Of a DNA stretch of 64,000 bases, positions 38,801 through 54,350 are shown piece after piece (the stretch's first letter is position 1; the number at the start of each line of letters is the position of its first letter). The position numbers were made by a program, and so were the translations under genes. The notes beneath the pieces were generated by a model. It worked only from the letters and a program-made list of their open reading frames with translations. It did not search any database and was not told the DNA's origin. Where the stretch lies: contig NW_027488993.1 in the NCBI RefSeq assembly GCF_050948215.1, forward strand, positions 62,001 to 126,000, read 5' to 3'. Source of the DNA: Halictus rubicundus. Lineage: Eukaryota > Arthropoda > Insecta > Hymenoptera > Halictidae.

Positions 38801-41708
38801 TAGTATAGTGGATTGGATAGGATATAGGATAGGATACGATAGAGGATAGGATAGGATAGAGAATAGGATAGGATAGGATAGAGGATAGGATAGGATAAAC
38901 GATAGGATAGGATAGAGTATAGGATAGGATGGAGAATAGGATAGGATAGAGGATAGGATATCATAGAGGATAGGATAGGATAGAGAATAGGATATAGGAT
39001 TGGATAGGATAGCGGATAGGATAGGATAGAGGATAGGATAGGATAGAGGATAGGATAGGATAGTGGATAGGATAGGATAGAGGATAGGATAGGATAGAGG
39101 ATAGGATAGGATAGTGGATTGGATAGGATAGAGGATAGGATACGATAGAGGATAGGATAGGATAGAGAATAGGATATAGGATTGGCTAGGATAGAGGATA
39201 GAATAGGATAGAGGATAGCATAGGATAGAGGATAGGATATGATAGAGGATAGGATAGGATAGAGGATAGGATAGGATAGAGGATAGGATAGGATAGAGGA
39301 TAGGATAGGATAGAGGATAGGATAGGATAGTGGATTGGATAGGATATAGGATAGGATACGATAGAGGATAGGATAGGATAGAGAATAGGATAGGATAGAG
39401 AATAGGATAGGATAGAGGATAGGATAGGATATAGGATAGGATAGGATAGAGGATAGGATATGATAGAGGATAGGATAGGATAGAGAATAGGATAGGATAG
39501 AGAATAGGATAGGATAGAGGATAATATACGATAGAGGATAGGATAGGATAGAGGATAGGATAGGATAGAGGATAGGATAGGATAAACGATAGGATAGGAT
39601 AGAGTATACGATAGGATAGAGGATAGGATAGGATAGAGGATAGGATAGGATAGTGGATAGGATTGGATAGAGGATAGGATAGGATAGAGGATACGATATA
39701 GGATTGGATAGGATAGAGGATAGAATAGGATAGAGGATAGGATAGGATAGAGGATAGGATAGGATAGAGAATAGGATAGGATAGAGGATAGAATAGGATA
39801 GAGGATAGGATAGGATAGAGGATAGGATAGGATAGAGAATAGGATAGGATAGAGGATAGGTTAGGATAGAGGATAGGATAGGATAGAGGATAGGATAGAA
39901 TAGAGAATAGGATATAGGATTGGATAGGATAGCGGATAGGATAGGATAGAGGATAGGATAGGATAGAGGATAGGATAGGATAGAGGATAGGATAGGATAG
40001 AGGATAGGATAGGATAGAGGATAGGATAGGATAGAGGATAGGATAGGATAGTGGATAGGATAGGATAGAGGATAGGATAGGATAGAGGATAGGATAGTAT
40101 AGTGGATTGGATAGGATATAGGATAGGATACGATAGAGGATAGGATAGGATAGAGAATCTGATAGGATAGAGAATAGGATATAATAGAGGATAGGATAGG
40201 ATAAACGATAGGATAGGATAGAGGATAAGATATGATAGAGGATAGGATAAGATAGAGGATAGGATAGGATAGGATAGAGGATAGGATAGGATAGAGGATA
40301 GGATAGGATAGAGGATAGGATAGGATAGAGGATAGGATAGGATAGAGGATAGGATAGGATAGAGGATAGGATACGATAGAGGATAGGATAGGATAGAGGA
40401 TAGGATAGGATAGATAATAGGATAGGATAGAGGATAGGATAGGATAGAGGATAGGATAGGATAGTGGATAGGATAGGATAGAGGATAGGATAGGATAGAG
40501 GATAGGATAGGATAGTGGATTGGATAGGATACAGGATAGGATACGATAGAGGATAGGATAGGATAGAGAATATGATAGGATAGAGAATAGGATATAATAG
40601 AGGATAGGATAGGATAAACGATAGGATAGGATAGAGGATAGGATATGATAGAGGATAGGATAAGATAGAGGATAGGATAGGATAGGATAGATTATAGGAT
40701 AGGATAGAGGATAGGATAGGATAGAGGATAGGATAGGATAGAGGATAGGATAGGGTGGGAAATAGGATAGGATAGAGGATAGGATAGGATAGAGAATAGG
40801 ATAGGATAGAGAATAGGATAGGATAGAGGATAATATACGATAGAGGATAGGATAGGATAGAGGATAGGATAGGATAGAGGATAGGATAGGATAGAGAATA
40901 GGATAGGATAGAGGATAGGATAGGATAAACGATAGGATAGGATAGAGTATACGATAGGATAGAGGATAGGATAGGATAGAGGATAGGATAGGATAGTGGA
41001 TAGGATAGGATAGAGGATAGGATAGGATAGAGGATACGATATAGGATTGGATAGGATAGAGGATAGAATAGGATAGAGGATAGGATAGGATAGAGGATAG
41101 GATAGGATAGAGGATAGGATAGGATAGAGGATAGGATAGGATAGTGGATAGGAAAGGATAGAGGATAGGATAGGATAGAGGATAGGATAGGATAGTGGAT
41201 TGGATAGGATATAGGATAGGATACGATAGAGGATAGGATAGGATAGAGAATAGGATAGGATAGGATAGAGGATAGGATAGGATAAACGATAGGATAGGAT
41301 AGAGTATAGGATAGGATGGAGAATAGGATAGGATAGAGGATAGGATATCATAGAGGATAGGATAGGATAGAGAATAGGATATAGGATTGGATAGGATAGC
41401 GGATAGGATAGGATAGAGGATAGGATAGGATAGAGGATAGGATAGGATAGTGGATAGGATAGGATAGAGGATAGGATAGGATAGAGGATAGGATAGGATA
41501 GTGGATTGGATAGGATAGAGGATAGGATACGATAGAGGATAGGATAGGATAGAGAATAGGATATAGGATTGGCTAGGATAGAGGATAGAATAGGATAGAG
41601 GATAGCATAGGATAGAGGATAGGATATGATAGAGGATAGGATAGGATAGAGGATAGGATAGGATAGAGGATAGGATAGGATAGAGGATAGGATAGGATAG
41701 AGGATAGG

Positions 41709-43228
41709 ATAGGATAGTGGATAGGATAGGATAGAGGATAGGATAGGATAGAGGATAGGATAGGATAGTGGATTGGATAGGATATAGGATAGGATACGAT
41801 AGAGGATAGGATAGGATAGAGAATAGGATAGGATAGAGAATAGGATAGGATAGAGGATAGGATAGGATATAGGATAGGATAGGATAGAGGATAGGATATG
41901 ATAGAGGATAGGATAGGATAGAGAATAGGATAGGATAGAGAATAGGATAGGATAGAGGATAATATACGATAGAGGATAGGATAGGATAGAGGATAGGATA
42001 GGATAGAGGATAGGATAGGATAAACGATAGGATAGGATAGAGTATACGATAGGATAGAGGATAGGATAGGATAGAGGATAGGATAGGATAGTGGATAGGA
42101 TAGGATAGAGGATAGGATAGGATAGAGGATACGATATAGGATTGGATAGGATAGAGGATAGAATAGGATAGAGGATAGGATAGGATAGAGGATAGGATAG
42201 GATAGAGAATAGGATAGGATAGAGGATAGGATAGGATAGAGGATAGGATAGGATAGAGGATAGAATAGGATAGAGGATAGGATAGGATAGAGGATAGGAT
42301 AGGATAGAGAATAGGATAGGATAGAGGATAGGATAGGATAGAGGATAGGATACGATAGAGGATAGGATAGGATATAGGATAGGATAGGATAGAGGATAGG
42401 ATAGGATAGCGAATAGGATAGGATAGAGGATAGGATAGGATAGCGGATAGGATAGGATAGAGGATAGGATAGGATAGAGGATAGGATACGATAGAGGATA
42501 GGATAGGATAGAGGATAGGATAGGATAGATAATAGGATAGGATAGAGGATAGGATAGGATAGAGGATAGGATAGGATAGAGGATAGGATAGGGTGGGGAA
42601 TAGGATAGGATAGAGGATAGGATAGGATAGAGAATAGGATAGGATAGAGAATAGGATAGGATAGAGGATAATATACGATAGAGGATAGGATAGGATAGAG
42701 GATAGGATAGGATAGAGGATAGGATAGGATAGAGAATAGGATAGGATAGAGGATAGGATAGGATAAACGATAGGATAGGATAGAGTATACGATAGGATAG
42801 AGGATAGGATAGGATAGAGGATAGGATAGGATAGTGGATAGGATAGGATAGAGGATAGGATAGGATAGAGGATACGATATAGGATTGGATAGGATAGAGG
42901 ATAGAATAGGATAGAGGATAGGATAGGATAGAGGATAGGATAGGATAGAGGATAGGATAGGATAGAGGATAGGATAGGATAGAGGATAGGATAGGATAGT
43001 GGATAGGATAGGATAGAGGATAGGATAGGATAGAGGATAGGATAGGATAGTGGATTGGATAGGATATAGGATAGGATACGATAGAGGATAGGATAGGATA
43101 GAGAATAGGATAGGATAGGATAGAGGATAGGATAGGGTAGAGGATAGGATAGGATAGAGGATAGGATAGGATAGAGGATAGGATAGGATAGAGGATACGA
43201 TATAGGATTGGATAGGATAGAGGATAGA
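41709..43228. repeat. 1520-bp tandem higher-order repeat, copy 1
   Basis: Sequence from about 41709 repeats exactly 1520 bp later. Paired landmarks are 41761/43281 (TAGGATAGTGGATTGG), 41961/43481 and 42670/44190 (AATATACG), 42591/44111 (GGGTGGGGAA) and 43121/44641. Lines compared base by base from 41761 to about 42320 were identical. Internal AATATACG spacings of 709 and 811 bp show two related sub-blocks per unit; each equals a whole number of 17-mers plus one 12-mer. Confidence 0.85.
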
Positions 43229-44694
43229 ATAGGATAGTGGATAGGATAGGATAGAGGATAGGATAGGATAGAGGATAGGATAGGATAGTGGATTGGATAG
43301 GATATAGGATAGGATACGATAGAGGATAGGATAGGATAGAGAATAGGATAGGATAGAGAATAGGATAGGATAGAGGATAGGATAGGATATAGGATAGGAT
43401 AGGATAGAGGATAGGATATGATAGAGGATAGGATAGGATAGAGAATAGGATAGGATAGAGAATAGGATAGGATAGAGGATAATATACGATAGAGGATAGG
43501 ATAGGATAGAGGATAGGATAGGATAGAGGATAGGATAGGATAAACGATAGGATAGGATAGAGTATACGATAGGATAGAGGATAGGATAGGATAGAGGATA
43601 GGATAGGATAGTGGATAGGATAGGATAGAGGATAGGATAGGATAGAGGATACGATATAGGATTGGATAGGATAGAGGATAGAATAGGATAGAGGATAGGA
43701 TAGGATAGAGGATAGGATAGGATAGAGAATAGGATAGGATAGAGGATAGGATAGGATAGAGGATAGGATAGGATAGAGGATAGAATAGGATAGAGGATAG
43801 GATAGGATAGAGGATAGGATAGGATAGAGAATAGGATAGGATAGAGGATAGGATAGGATAGAGGATAGGATACGATAGAGGATAGGATAGGATATAGGAT
43901 AGGATAGGATAGAGGATAGGATAGGATAGCGAATAGGATAGGATAGAGGATAGGATAGGATAGCGGATAGGATAGGATAGAGGATAGGATAGGATAGAGG
44001 ATAGGATACGATAGAGGATAGGATAGGATAGAGGATAGGATAGGATAGATAATAGGATAGGATAGAGGATAGGATAGGATAGAGGATAGGATAGGATAGA
44101 GGATAGGATAGGGTGGGGAATAGGATAGGATAGAGGATAGGATAGGATAGAGAATAGGATAGGATAGAGAATAGGATAGGATAGAGGATAATATACGATA
44201 GAGGATAGGATAGGATAGAGGATAGGATAGGATAGAGGATAGGATAGGATAGAGAATAGGATAGGATAGAGGATAGGATAGGATAAACGATAGGATAGGA
44301 TAGAGTATACGATAGGATAGAGGATAGGATAGGATAGAGGATAGGATAGGATAGTGGATAGGATAGGATAGAGGATAGGATAGGATAGAGGATACGATAT
44401 AGGATTGGATAGGATAGAGGATAGAATAGGATAGAGGATAGGATAGGATAGAGGATAGGATAGGATAGAGGATAGGATAGGATAGAGGATAGGATAGGAT
44501 AGAGGATAGGATAGGATAGTGGATAGGATAGGATAGAGGATAGGATAGGATAGAGGATAGGATAGGATAGTGGATTGGATAGGATATAGGATAGGATACG
44601 ATAGAGGATAGGATAGGATAGAGAATAGGATAGGATAGGATAGAGGATAGGATAGGGTAGAGGATAGGATAGGATAGAGGATAGGATAGGATAG
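43229..44694. repeat. 1520-bp tandem higher-order repeat, copy 2 (1466 bp matched)
   Basis: This is the second, slightly shorter copy of the block starting at 41709. Identity ends near 44694, where GAGAATAGG replaces GAGGATAGG. The left edge is set by GATAGAATAGG at 43226 against GATAGGATAGG in copy 1. Near-perfect identity in a fast-evolving satellite implies recent duplication or continuing gene conversion, or an assembly artefact. Confidence 0.83.
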
Positions 44695-46939
44695 AGAATA
44701 GGATAGGATAGAGGATAGGATAGGATAGATTATAGGATAGGATGGAGAATAGGATAGGATAGAGGATAGGATAGGATAGAGGATAGGATAGGATAGAGAA
44801 TAGGATAGGATAGAGGATAGGATAGGATAGAGGATAGGATAGGATAGAGGATAGGATAGAATAGAGAATAGGATATAGGATTGGATAGGATAGCGGATAG
44901 GATAGGATAGAGGATAGGATAGGATAGAGGATAGGATACGATAGAGGATAGGATAGGATAGAGGATAGGATAGGATAGAGGATAGGATAGGATAGAGGAT
45001 AGGATAGGATAGAGGATAGGATAGGATAGCGAATAGGATAGGATAGAGGATAGGATAGGATAGAGGATAGGATAGGATAGAGGATAGGATAGGATAGAGG
45101 ATAGGATAGGATAGAGGATAGGATACGATAGAGGATAGGATAGGATAGAGGATACGATATAGGATTGGATAGAATAGAGGATAGGATACGATAGAGGATA
45201 GGATAGGATAGAGGATAGGATAGGATAGCGGATAGGATAGGATAGAGGATAGGATAGGATAGAGGATAGGATACGATAGAGGATAGGATAGGATAGAGGA
45301 TAGGATAGGATAGATAATAGGATAGGATAGAGGATAGGATAGGATAGAGGATAGGATAGGATAGTGGATAGGATAGGATAGAGGATAGGATAGGATAGAG
45401 AATAGGATAGGATAGAGGATAGGATAGGATAGAGGATAGGATAGGATAGAGGATAGAATAGGATAGAGGATAGGATAGGATAGAGGATAGGATAGGATAG
45501 AGAATAGGATAGGATAGAGGATAGGATAGGATAGAGGATAGGATACGATAGAGGATAGGATAGGATATAGGATAGGATAGGATAGAGGATAGGATAGGAT
45601 AGCGAATAGGATAGGATAGAGGATAGGATAGGATAGCGGATAGGATAGGATAGAGGATTTGGATAGGATAGAGGATAGGATACGATAGAGGATAGGATAG
45701 GATAGAGGATAGGATAGGATAGATAATAGGATAGGATAGAGGATAGGATAGGATAGAGGATAGGATAGGATAGTGGATAGGATAGGATAGAGGATAGGAT
45801 AGGATAGAGGATAGGATAGGATAGTGGATTGGATAGGATATAGGATAGGATACGATAGAGGATAGGATAGGATAGAGAATAGGATAGGATAGAGAATAGG
45901 ATATAATAGAGGATAGGATAGGATAAACGATAGGATAGGATAGAGGATAGGATATGATAGAGGATAGGATAAGATAGAGGATAGGATAGGATAGGATAGA
46001 TTATAGGATAGGATAGAGGATAGGATAGGATAGAGGATAGGATAGGATAGAGGATAGGATAGGGTGGGGAATAGGATAGGATAGAGGATAGGATAGGATA
46101 GAGAATAGGATAGGATAGAGAATAGGATAGGATAGAGGATAATATACGATAGAGGATAGGATAGGATAGAGGATAGGATAGGATAGATGATAGGATAGGA
46201 TAGAGAATAGGATAGGATAGAGGATAGGATAGGATAAACGATAGGATAGGATAGAGTATACGATAGGATAGAGGATAGGATAGGATAGAGGATAGGATAG
46301 GATAGTGGATAGGATAGGATAGAGGATAGGATAGGATAGAGGATACGATATAGGATTGGATAGGATAGAGGATAGAATAGGATAGAGGATAGGATAGGAT
46401 AGAGGATAGGATAGGATAGAGGATAGGATAGGATAGAGGATAGGATAGGATAGAGGATAGGATAGGATAGTGGATAGGATAGGATAGAGGATAGGATAGG
46501 ATAGAGGATAGGATAGGATAGTGGATTGGATAGGATATAGGATAGGATACGATAGAGGATAGGATAGGATAGAGAATAGGATAGGATAGGATAGAGGATA
46601 GGATAGGGTAGAGGATAGGATAGGATAGAGGATAGGATAGGATAGAGAATAGGATAGGATAGAGGATAGGATAGGATAGAGGATAGGATAGGATGGAGAA
46701 TAGGATAGGATAGAGGATAGGATAGGATAGAGGATAGGATAGGATAGAGAATAGGATAGGATAGAGGATAGGATAGGATAGAGGATAGGATAGGATAGAG
46801 GATAGGATAGAATAGAGAATAGGATATAGGATTGGATAGGATAGCGGATAGGATAGGATAGAGGATAGGATAGGATAGAGGATAGGATACGATAGAGGAT
46901 AGGATAGGATAGAGGATAGGATAGGATAGAGGATAGGAT

Positions 46940-48600
46940 AGGATATGATAGAGGATAGGATATAGGAATGGATAGAATAGAGGATAGGATAGAGGATAGG
47001 ATATGATAGAGAATAGGTTAGGATAGAGGATAGGATATCATAGAGGATAGGATAGGATAGAGAATAGTATATAGGATTGGATAGGATAGCGGATAGGATA
47101 GGATAGAGGATAGGATAGGATAGAGGATAGGATTTGATAGTGGATAGGATAGGATAGAGGATAGGATAGGATAGAGGATACGATATAGGATTGGATAGGA
47201 TAGAGGATAGAATAGGATAGAGGATAGGATAGGATAGAGGATAGGATAGGATAGAGGATAGGATAGGATAGTGGATAGGATAGGATAGAGGATAGGATAG
47301 GATAGAGGATACGATATAGGATTGGATAGGATAGAGGATAGAATAGGATATAGGATAGGATAGGATAGAGGATAGGATAGGATAGAGAATAGGATAGGAT
47401 AGAGGATAGGTTAGGATAGAGGATAGGATAGGATAGAGGATAGGATAGAATAGAGAATAGGATATAGGATTGGATAGGATATCGGATAGGATAGGATAGA
47501 GGATAGGATAGGATAGAGGATAGGATACGATAGAGGATAGGATACGATAGAGGATAGGATAGGATAGAGGATAGGATAGGATAGAGGATAGGATAGGATA
47601 GTGGATAGGATAGGATAGAGGATAGGATAGGATAGAGGATAGGATAGGATAGTGGATTGGATAGGATATAGGATAGGATACGATAGAGGATAGGATAGGA
47701 TAGAGAATAGGATAGGATAGAGAATAGGATAGGATAGAGGATAGGATAGGATATAGGATAGGATAGGATAGAGGATAGGATAGGATAGCGAATAGGATAG
47801 GATAGAGGATAGGATAGGATAGAGGATAGGATAGGATGGAGAATAGGATAGGATATAGGATAGGATCGGATAGCGAATAGGATAGGATAGAGGATAGGAT
47901 AGGATAGAGGATAGGATAGGATGGAGAATAGGATAGGATAGAGGATAGGATAGGATAGAGAATAGGATAGGATAGAGAATAGGATAGGATAGAGAATAGG
48001 ATAGGATAGAGAATAGGATAGGATAGAGGATAATATACGATAGAGGATAGGATAGGATAGAGGATAGGATAAGATAGAGGATAGGATAGGATAGAGGATA
48101 GGATAGGATAGAGAATAGGATAGGATAGAGGATAGGATAGGATAGAGGATAGGATAGGATAGAGGATAGGATAGAATAGAGAATAGGATATAGGATTGGC
48201 TAGGATAGAGGATAGAATAGGATAGAGGATAGCATAGGATAGAGGATAGGATATGATAGAGGATAGGATAGGATAGAGGATAGGATAGGATAGGATAGAG
48301 GATAGGATAGGATAGAGGATAGGATAGGATAGAGGATAGGATAGGATGGAGAATAGGATATAGGATTCGATAGGATAGAGAATAGGATATAGGATTGGAT
48401 AGGATAGAGGATAGAATAGGATAGAGTATAGGATAGGATAGAGGATAGGATATGATAGAGGATAGGATAGGATAGAGGATATGATAGGATAGAGGATAGG
48501 ATAGGATGGAGGATAGGATAGGATAGAGAATAGGATAGGATAGAGGATAGGATAGGATAGAGGATAGGATAGGATAGAGGATAGGATCGGATAGAGAATA
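46940..48600. repeat. Segmental duplication inside domain C, copy 1 (offset 5749-5783 bp)
   Basis: Landmarks pair with the block near 52.7-54.4 kb: TAGGAATGG 46963/52746 and GGTTAGG 47016/52799 at offset 5783, then TAGGATCGGATAGCG 47861/53610, AATATACG 48032/53781 and ATCGG 48586/54335 at offset 5749. The 34-bp change in offset is two 17-mer units, so the copies differ by loss of two monomers. Confidence 0.72.
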
Positions 48601-49684
48601 GGATAGAGGATAGGATAGGATAAACGATAGGATAGGATAGAGGATAGGATATGATAGAGGATAGGATAAGATAGAGGATAGGATAGGATAGGATAGAGGA
48701 TAGGATAGGATAGAGGATAGGATAGGATAGAGGATAGGATAGGATAGAGAATAGGATAGGATAGAGAATAGGATAGGATAGAGGATAGGATAGGATATAG
48801 GATAGGATAGGATAGAGGATAGGATATGATAGAGGATAGGATAGGATAGAGAATAGGATAGGATAGAGAATAGGATAGGATAGAGGATAATATACGATAG
48901 AGGATAGGATAGGATAGAGGATAGGATAGGATAGAGGATAGGATAGGATAGAGAATAGGATAGGATAGAGGATAGGATAGGATAAACGATAGGATAGGAT
49001 AGAGTATACGATAGGATAGAGGATAGGATAGGATAGAGGATAGGATAGGATAGTGGATAGGATAGGATAGAGGATAGGATAGGATAGAGGATACGATATA
49101 GGATTGGATAGGATAGAGGATAGAATAGGATAGAGGATAGGATAGGATAGAGGATAGGATAGGATAGAGAATAGGATAGGATAGAGGATAGGATAGGATA
49201 GAGGATAGGATAGGATAGAGGATAGAATAGGATAGAGGATAGGATAGGATAGAGGATAGGATAGGATAGAGAATAGGATAGGATAGAGGATAGGATAGGA
49301 TAGAGGATAGGATACGATAGAGGATAGGATAGGATATAGGATAGGATAGGATAGAGGATAGGATAGGATAGCGAATAGGATAGGATAGAGGATAGGATAG
49401 GATAGCGGATAGGATAGGATAGAGGATAGGATAGGATAGAGGATAGGATACGATAGAGGATAGGATAGGATAGAGGATAGGATAGGATAGATAATAGGAT
49501 AGGATAGAGGATAGGATAGGATAGAGGATAGGATAGGATAGTGGATAGGATAGGATAGAGGATAGGATAGGATAGAGGATAGGATAGGATAGTGGATTGG
49601 ATAGGATATAGGATAGGATACGATAGAGGATAGGATAGGATAGAGAATAGGATAGGATAGAGAATAGGATATAATAGAGGATAG

Positions 49685-51288
49685 GATAGGATAAACGATA
49701 GGATAGGATAGAGGATAGGATATGATAGAGGATAGGATAAGATAGAGGATAGGATAGGATAGGATAGATTATAGGATAGGATAGAGGATAGGATAGGATA
49801 GAGGATAGGATAGGATAGAGGATAGGATAGGGTGGGGAATAGGATAGGATAGAGGATAGGATAGGATAGAGAATAGGATAGGATAGAGAATAGGATAGGA
49901 TAGAGGATAATATACGATAGAGTATAGGATAGGATAGAGGATAGGATAGGATAGAGGATAGGATAGGATAGAGAATAGGATAGGATAGAGGATAGGATAG
50001 GATAAACGATAGGATAGGATAGAGTATACGATAGGATAGAGGATAGGATAGGATAGAGGATAGGATAGGATAGTGGATAGGATAGGATAGAGGATAGGAT
50101 AGGATAGAGGATACGATATAGGATTGGATAGGATAGAGGATAGAATAGGATAGAGGATAGGATAGGATAGAGGATAGGATAGGATAGAGGATAGGATAGG
50201 ATAGAGGATAGGATAGGATAGAGGATAGGATAGGATAGTGGATAGGATAGGATAGAGGATAGGATAGGATAGAGGATAGGATAGGATAGTGGATTGGATA
50301 GGATATAGGATAGGATACGATAGAGGATAGGATAGGATAGAGAATAGGATAGGATAGGATAGAGGATAGGATAGGGTAGAGGATAGGATAGGATAGAGGA
50401 TAGGATAGGATAGAGAATAGGATAGGATAGAGGATAGGATAGGATAGAGGATAGGATAGGATGGAGAATAGGATAGGATAGAGGATAGGATAGGATAGAG
50501 GATAGGATAGGATAGAGAATAGGATAGGATAGAGGATAGGATAGGATAGAGGATAGGATAGGATAGAGGATAGGATAGAATAGAGAATAGGATATAGGAT
50601 TGGATAGGATAGCGGATAGGATAGGATAGAGGATAGGATAGGATAGAGGATAGGATACGATAGAGGATAGGATAGGATAGAGGATAGGATAGGATAGAGG
50701 ATAGGATAGGATAGAGGATAGGATAGGATAGAGGATAGGATAGGATAGCGAATAGGATAGGATAGAGGATAGGATAGGATAGAGGATAGGATAGGATAGA
50801 GGATAGGATAGGATAGAGGATAGGATAGGATAGAGGATAGGATACGATAGAGGATAGGATAGGATAGAGGATACGATATAGGATTGGATAGAATAGAGGA
50901 TAGGATACGATAGAGGATAGGATAGGATAGAGGATAGGATTTGATAGGGGATAGGATAGGATAGAGGATAGGATAGGATATGATAGAGGATAGGATATAG
51001 GAATGGATAGAATAGAGGATAGGATAGAGGATAGGATATGATAGAGAATAGGTTAGGATAGAGGATAGGATATCATAGAGGATAGGATAGGATAGAGAAT
51101 AGTATATAGGATTGGATAGGATAGCGGATAGGATAGGATAGAGGATAGGATAGGATAGAGGATAGGATTTGATAGTGGATAGGATAGGATAGAGGATACG
51201 ATATAGGATTGGATAGGATAGAGGATAGAATAGGATAGAGGATAGGATAGGATAGAGGATAGGATAGGATAGAGGATAGGATAGGATA
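49685..51288. repeat. 1748-bp-offset duplication, copy 1
   Basis: The block recurs 1748 bp later. Paired landmarks are ATAAACG 49691/51439, AATATACG 49909/51657, AGAATAGAGAAT 50577/52325, TAGCGAATAGG 50748/52496, TAGGAATGG 50998/52746 and GGTTAGG 51051/52799. Identity ends where TAGCG (near 51289) meets TAGTG (near 53037). Confidence 0.78.
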
Positions 51289-51432
51289 GCGAATAGGATA
51301 GGATAGAGGATAGGATAGGATAGCGGATAGGATAGGATAGAGGATAGGATAGGATAGAGGATAGGATACGATAGAGGATAGGATAGGATAGAGGATAGGA
51401 TAGGATAGATAATAGGATAGGATAGAGGATAG

Positions 51433-53036
51433 GATAGGATAAACGATAGGATAGGATAGAGGATAGGATATGATAGAGGATAGGATAAGATAGAGGATAG
51501 GATAGGATAGGATAGATTATAGGATAGGATAGAGGATAGGATAGGATAGAGGATAGGATAGGATAGAGGATAGGATAGGGTGGGGAATAGGATAGGATAG
51601 AGGATAGGATAGGATAGAGAATAGGATAGGATAGAGAATAGGATAGGATAGAGGATAATATACGATAGAGTATAGGATAGGATAGAGGATAGGATAGGAT
51701 AGAGGATAGGATAGGATAGAGAATAGGATAGGATAGAGGATAGGATAGGATAAACGATAGGATAGGATAGAGTATACGATAGGATAGAGGATAGGATAGG
51801 ATAGAGGATAGGATAGGATAGTGGATAGGATAGGATAGAGGATAGGATAGGATAGAGGATACGATATAGGATTGGATAGGATAGAGGATAGAATAGGATA
51901 GAGGATAGGATAGGATAGAGGATAGGATAGGATAGAGGATAGGATAGGATAGAGGATAGGATAGGATAGAGGATAGGATAGGATAGTGGATAGGATAGGA
52001 TAGAGGATAGGATAGGATAGAGGATAGGATAGGATAGTGGATTGGATAGGATATAGGATAGGATACGATAGAGGATAGGATAGGATAGAGAATAGGATAG
52101 GATAGGATAGAGGATAGGATAGGGTAGAGGATAGGATAGGATAGAGGATAGGATAGGATAGAGAATAGGATAGGATAGAGGATAGGATAGGATAGAGGAT
52201 AGGATAGGATGGAGAATAGGATAGGATAGAGGATAGGATAGGATAGAGGATAGGATAGGATAGAGAATAGGATAGGATAGAGGATAGGATAGGATAGAGG
52301 ATAGGATAGGATAGAGGATAGGATAGAATAGAGAATAGGATATAGGATTGGATAGGATAGCGGATAGGATAGGATAGAGGATAGGATAGGATAGAGGATA
52401 GGATACGATAGAGGATAGGATAGGATAGAGGATAGGATAGGATAGAGGATAGGATAGGATAGAGGATAGGATAGGATAGAGGATAGGATAGGATAGCGAA
52501 TAGGATAGGATAGAGGATAGGATAGGATAGAGGATAGGATAGGATAGAGGATAGGATAGGATAGAGGATAGGATAGGATAGAGGATAGGATACGATAGAG
52601 GATAGGATAGGATAGAGGATACGATATAGGATTGGATAGAATAGAGGATAGGATACGATAGAGGATAGGATAGGATAGAGGATAGGATTTGATAGGGGAT
52701 AGGATAGGATAGAGGATAGGATAGGATATGATAGAGGATAGGATATAGGAATGGATAGAATAGAGGATAGGATAGAGGATAGGATATGATAGAGAATAGG
52801 TTAGGATAGAGGATAGGATATCATAGAGGATAGGATAGGATAGAGAATAGTATATAGGATTGGATAGGATAGCGGATAGGATAGGATAGAGGATAGGATA
52901 GGATAGAGGATAGGATTTGATAGTGGATAGGATAGGATAGAGGATACGATATAGGATTGGATAGGATAGAGGATAGAATAGGATAGAGGATAGGATAGGA
53001 TAGAGGATAGGATAGGATAGAGGATAGGATAGGATA
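51433..53036. repeat. 1748-bp-offset duplication, copy 2
   Basis: This is the partner of 49685-51288 at a constant offset of 1748 bp. Its right end also overlaps the start of the block shared with 46940-48600, so duplications of different length are nested. About 145 bp of non-shared satellite separates the two copies. Confidence 0.78.
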
Positions 53037-54350
53037 GTGGATAGGATAGGATAGAGGATAGGATAGGATAGAGGATACGATATAGGATTGGATAGGATAG
53101 AGGATAGAATAGGATAGAGGATAGGATAGGATAGAGGATAGGATAGGATAGAGAATAGGATAGGATAGAGGATAGGTTAGGATAGAGGATAGGATAGGAT
53201 AGAGGATAGGATAGAATAGAGAATAGGATATAGGATTGGATAGGATATCGGATAGGATAGGATAGAGGATAGGATAGGATAGAGGATAGGATACGATAGA
53301 GGATAGGATAGGATAGAGGATAGGATAGGATAGAGGATAGGATAGGATAGAGGATAGGATAGGATAGTGGATAGGATAGGATAGAGGATAGGATAGGATA
53401 GAGGATAGGATAGGATAGTGGATTGGATAGGATATAGGATAGGATACGATAGAGGATAGGATAGGATAGAGAATAGGATAGGATAGAGAATAGGATAGGA
53501 TAGAGGATAGGATAGGATATAGGATAGGATAGGATAGAGGATAGGATAGGATAGCGAATAGGATAGGATAGAGGATAGGATAGGATGGAGAATAGGATAG
53601 GATATAGGATAGGATCGGATAGCGAATAGGATAGGATAGAGGATAGGATAGGATAGAGGATAGGATAGGATGGAGAATAGGATAGGATAGAGGATAGGAT
53701 AGGATAGAGAATAGGATAGGATAGAGAATAGGATAGGATAGAGAATAGGATAGGATAGAGAATAGGATAGGATAGAGGATAATATACGATAGAGGATAGG
53801 ATAGGATAGAGGATAGGATAAGATAGAGGATAGGATAGGATAGAGGATAGGATAGGATAGAGAATAGGATAGGATAGAGGATAGGATAGGATAGAGGATA
53901 GGATAGGATAGAGGATAGGATAGAATAGAGAATAGGATATAGGATTGGCTAGGATAGAGGATAGAATAGGATAGAGGATAGCATAGGATAGAGGATAGGA
54001 TATGATAGAGGATAGGATAGGATAGAGGATAGGATAGGATAGGATAGAGGATAGGATAGGATAGAGGATAGGATAGGATAGAGGATAGGATAGGATGGAG
54101 AATAGGATATAGGATTCGATAGGATAGAGAATAGGATATAGGATTGGATAGGATAGAGGATAGAATAGGATAGAGTATAGGATAGGATAGAGGATAGGAT
54201 ATGATAGAGGATAGGATAGGATAGAGGATAGGATAGGATAGAGGATAGGATAGGATGGAGGATAGGATAGGATAGAGAATAGGATAGGATAGAGGATAGG
54301 ATAGGATAGAGGATAGGATAGGATAGAGGATAGGATCGGATAGAGAATAG
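52720..54350. repeat. Segmental duplication inside domain C, copy 2 (offset 5749-5783 bp)
   Basis: This is the partner of 46940-48600, with the same variant order: TAGGAATGG, GGTTAGG, TTTGATAGTGG, TAGGATCGGATAGCG, AATATACG, ATTCGATAGG and ATCGGATAGAGAATAGG. It is shorter by two 17-mers in its first part. Confidence 0.72.
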
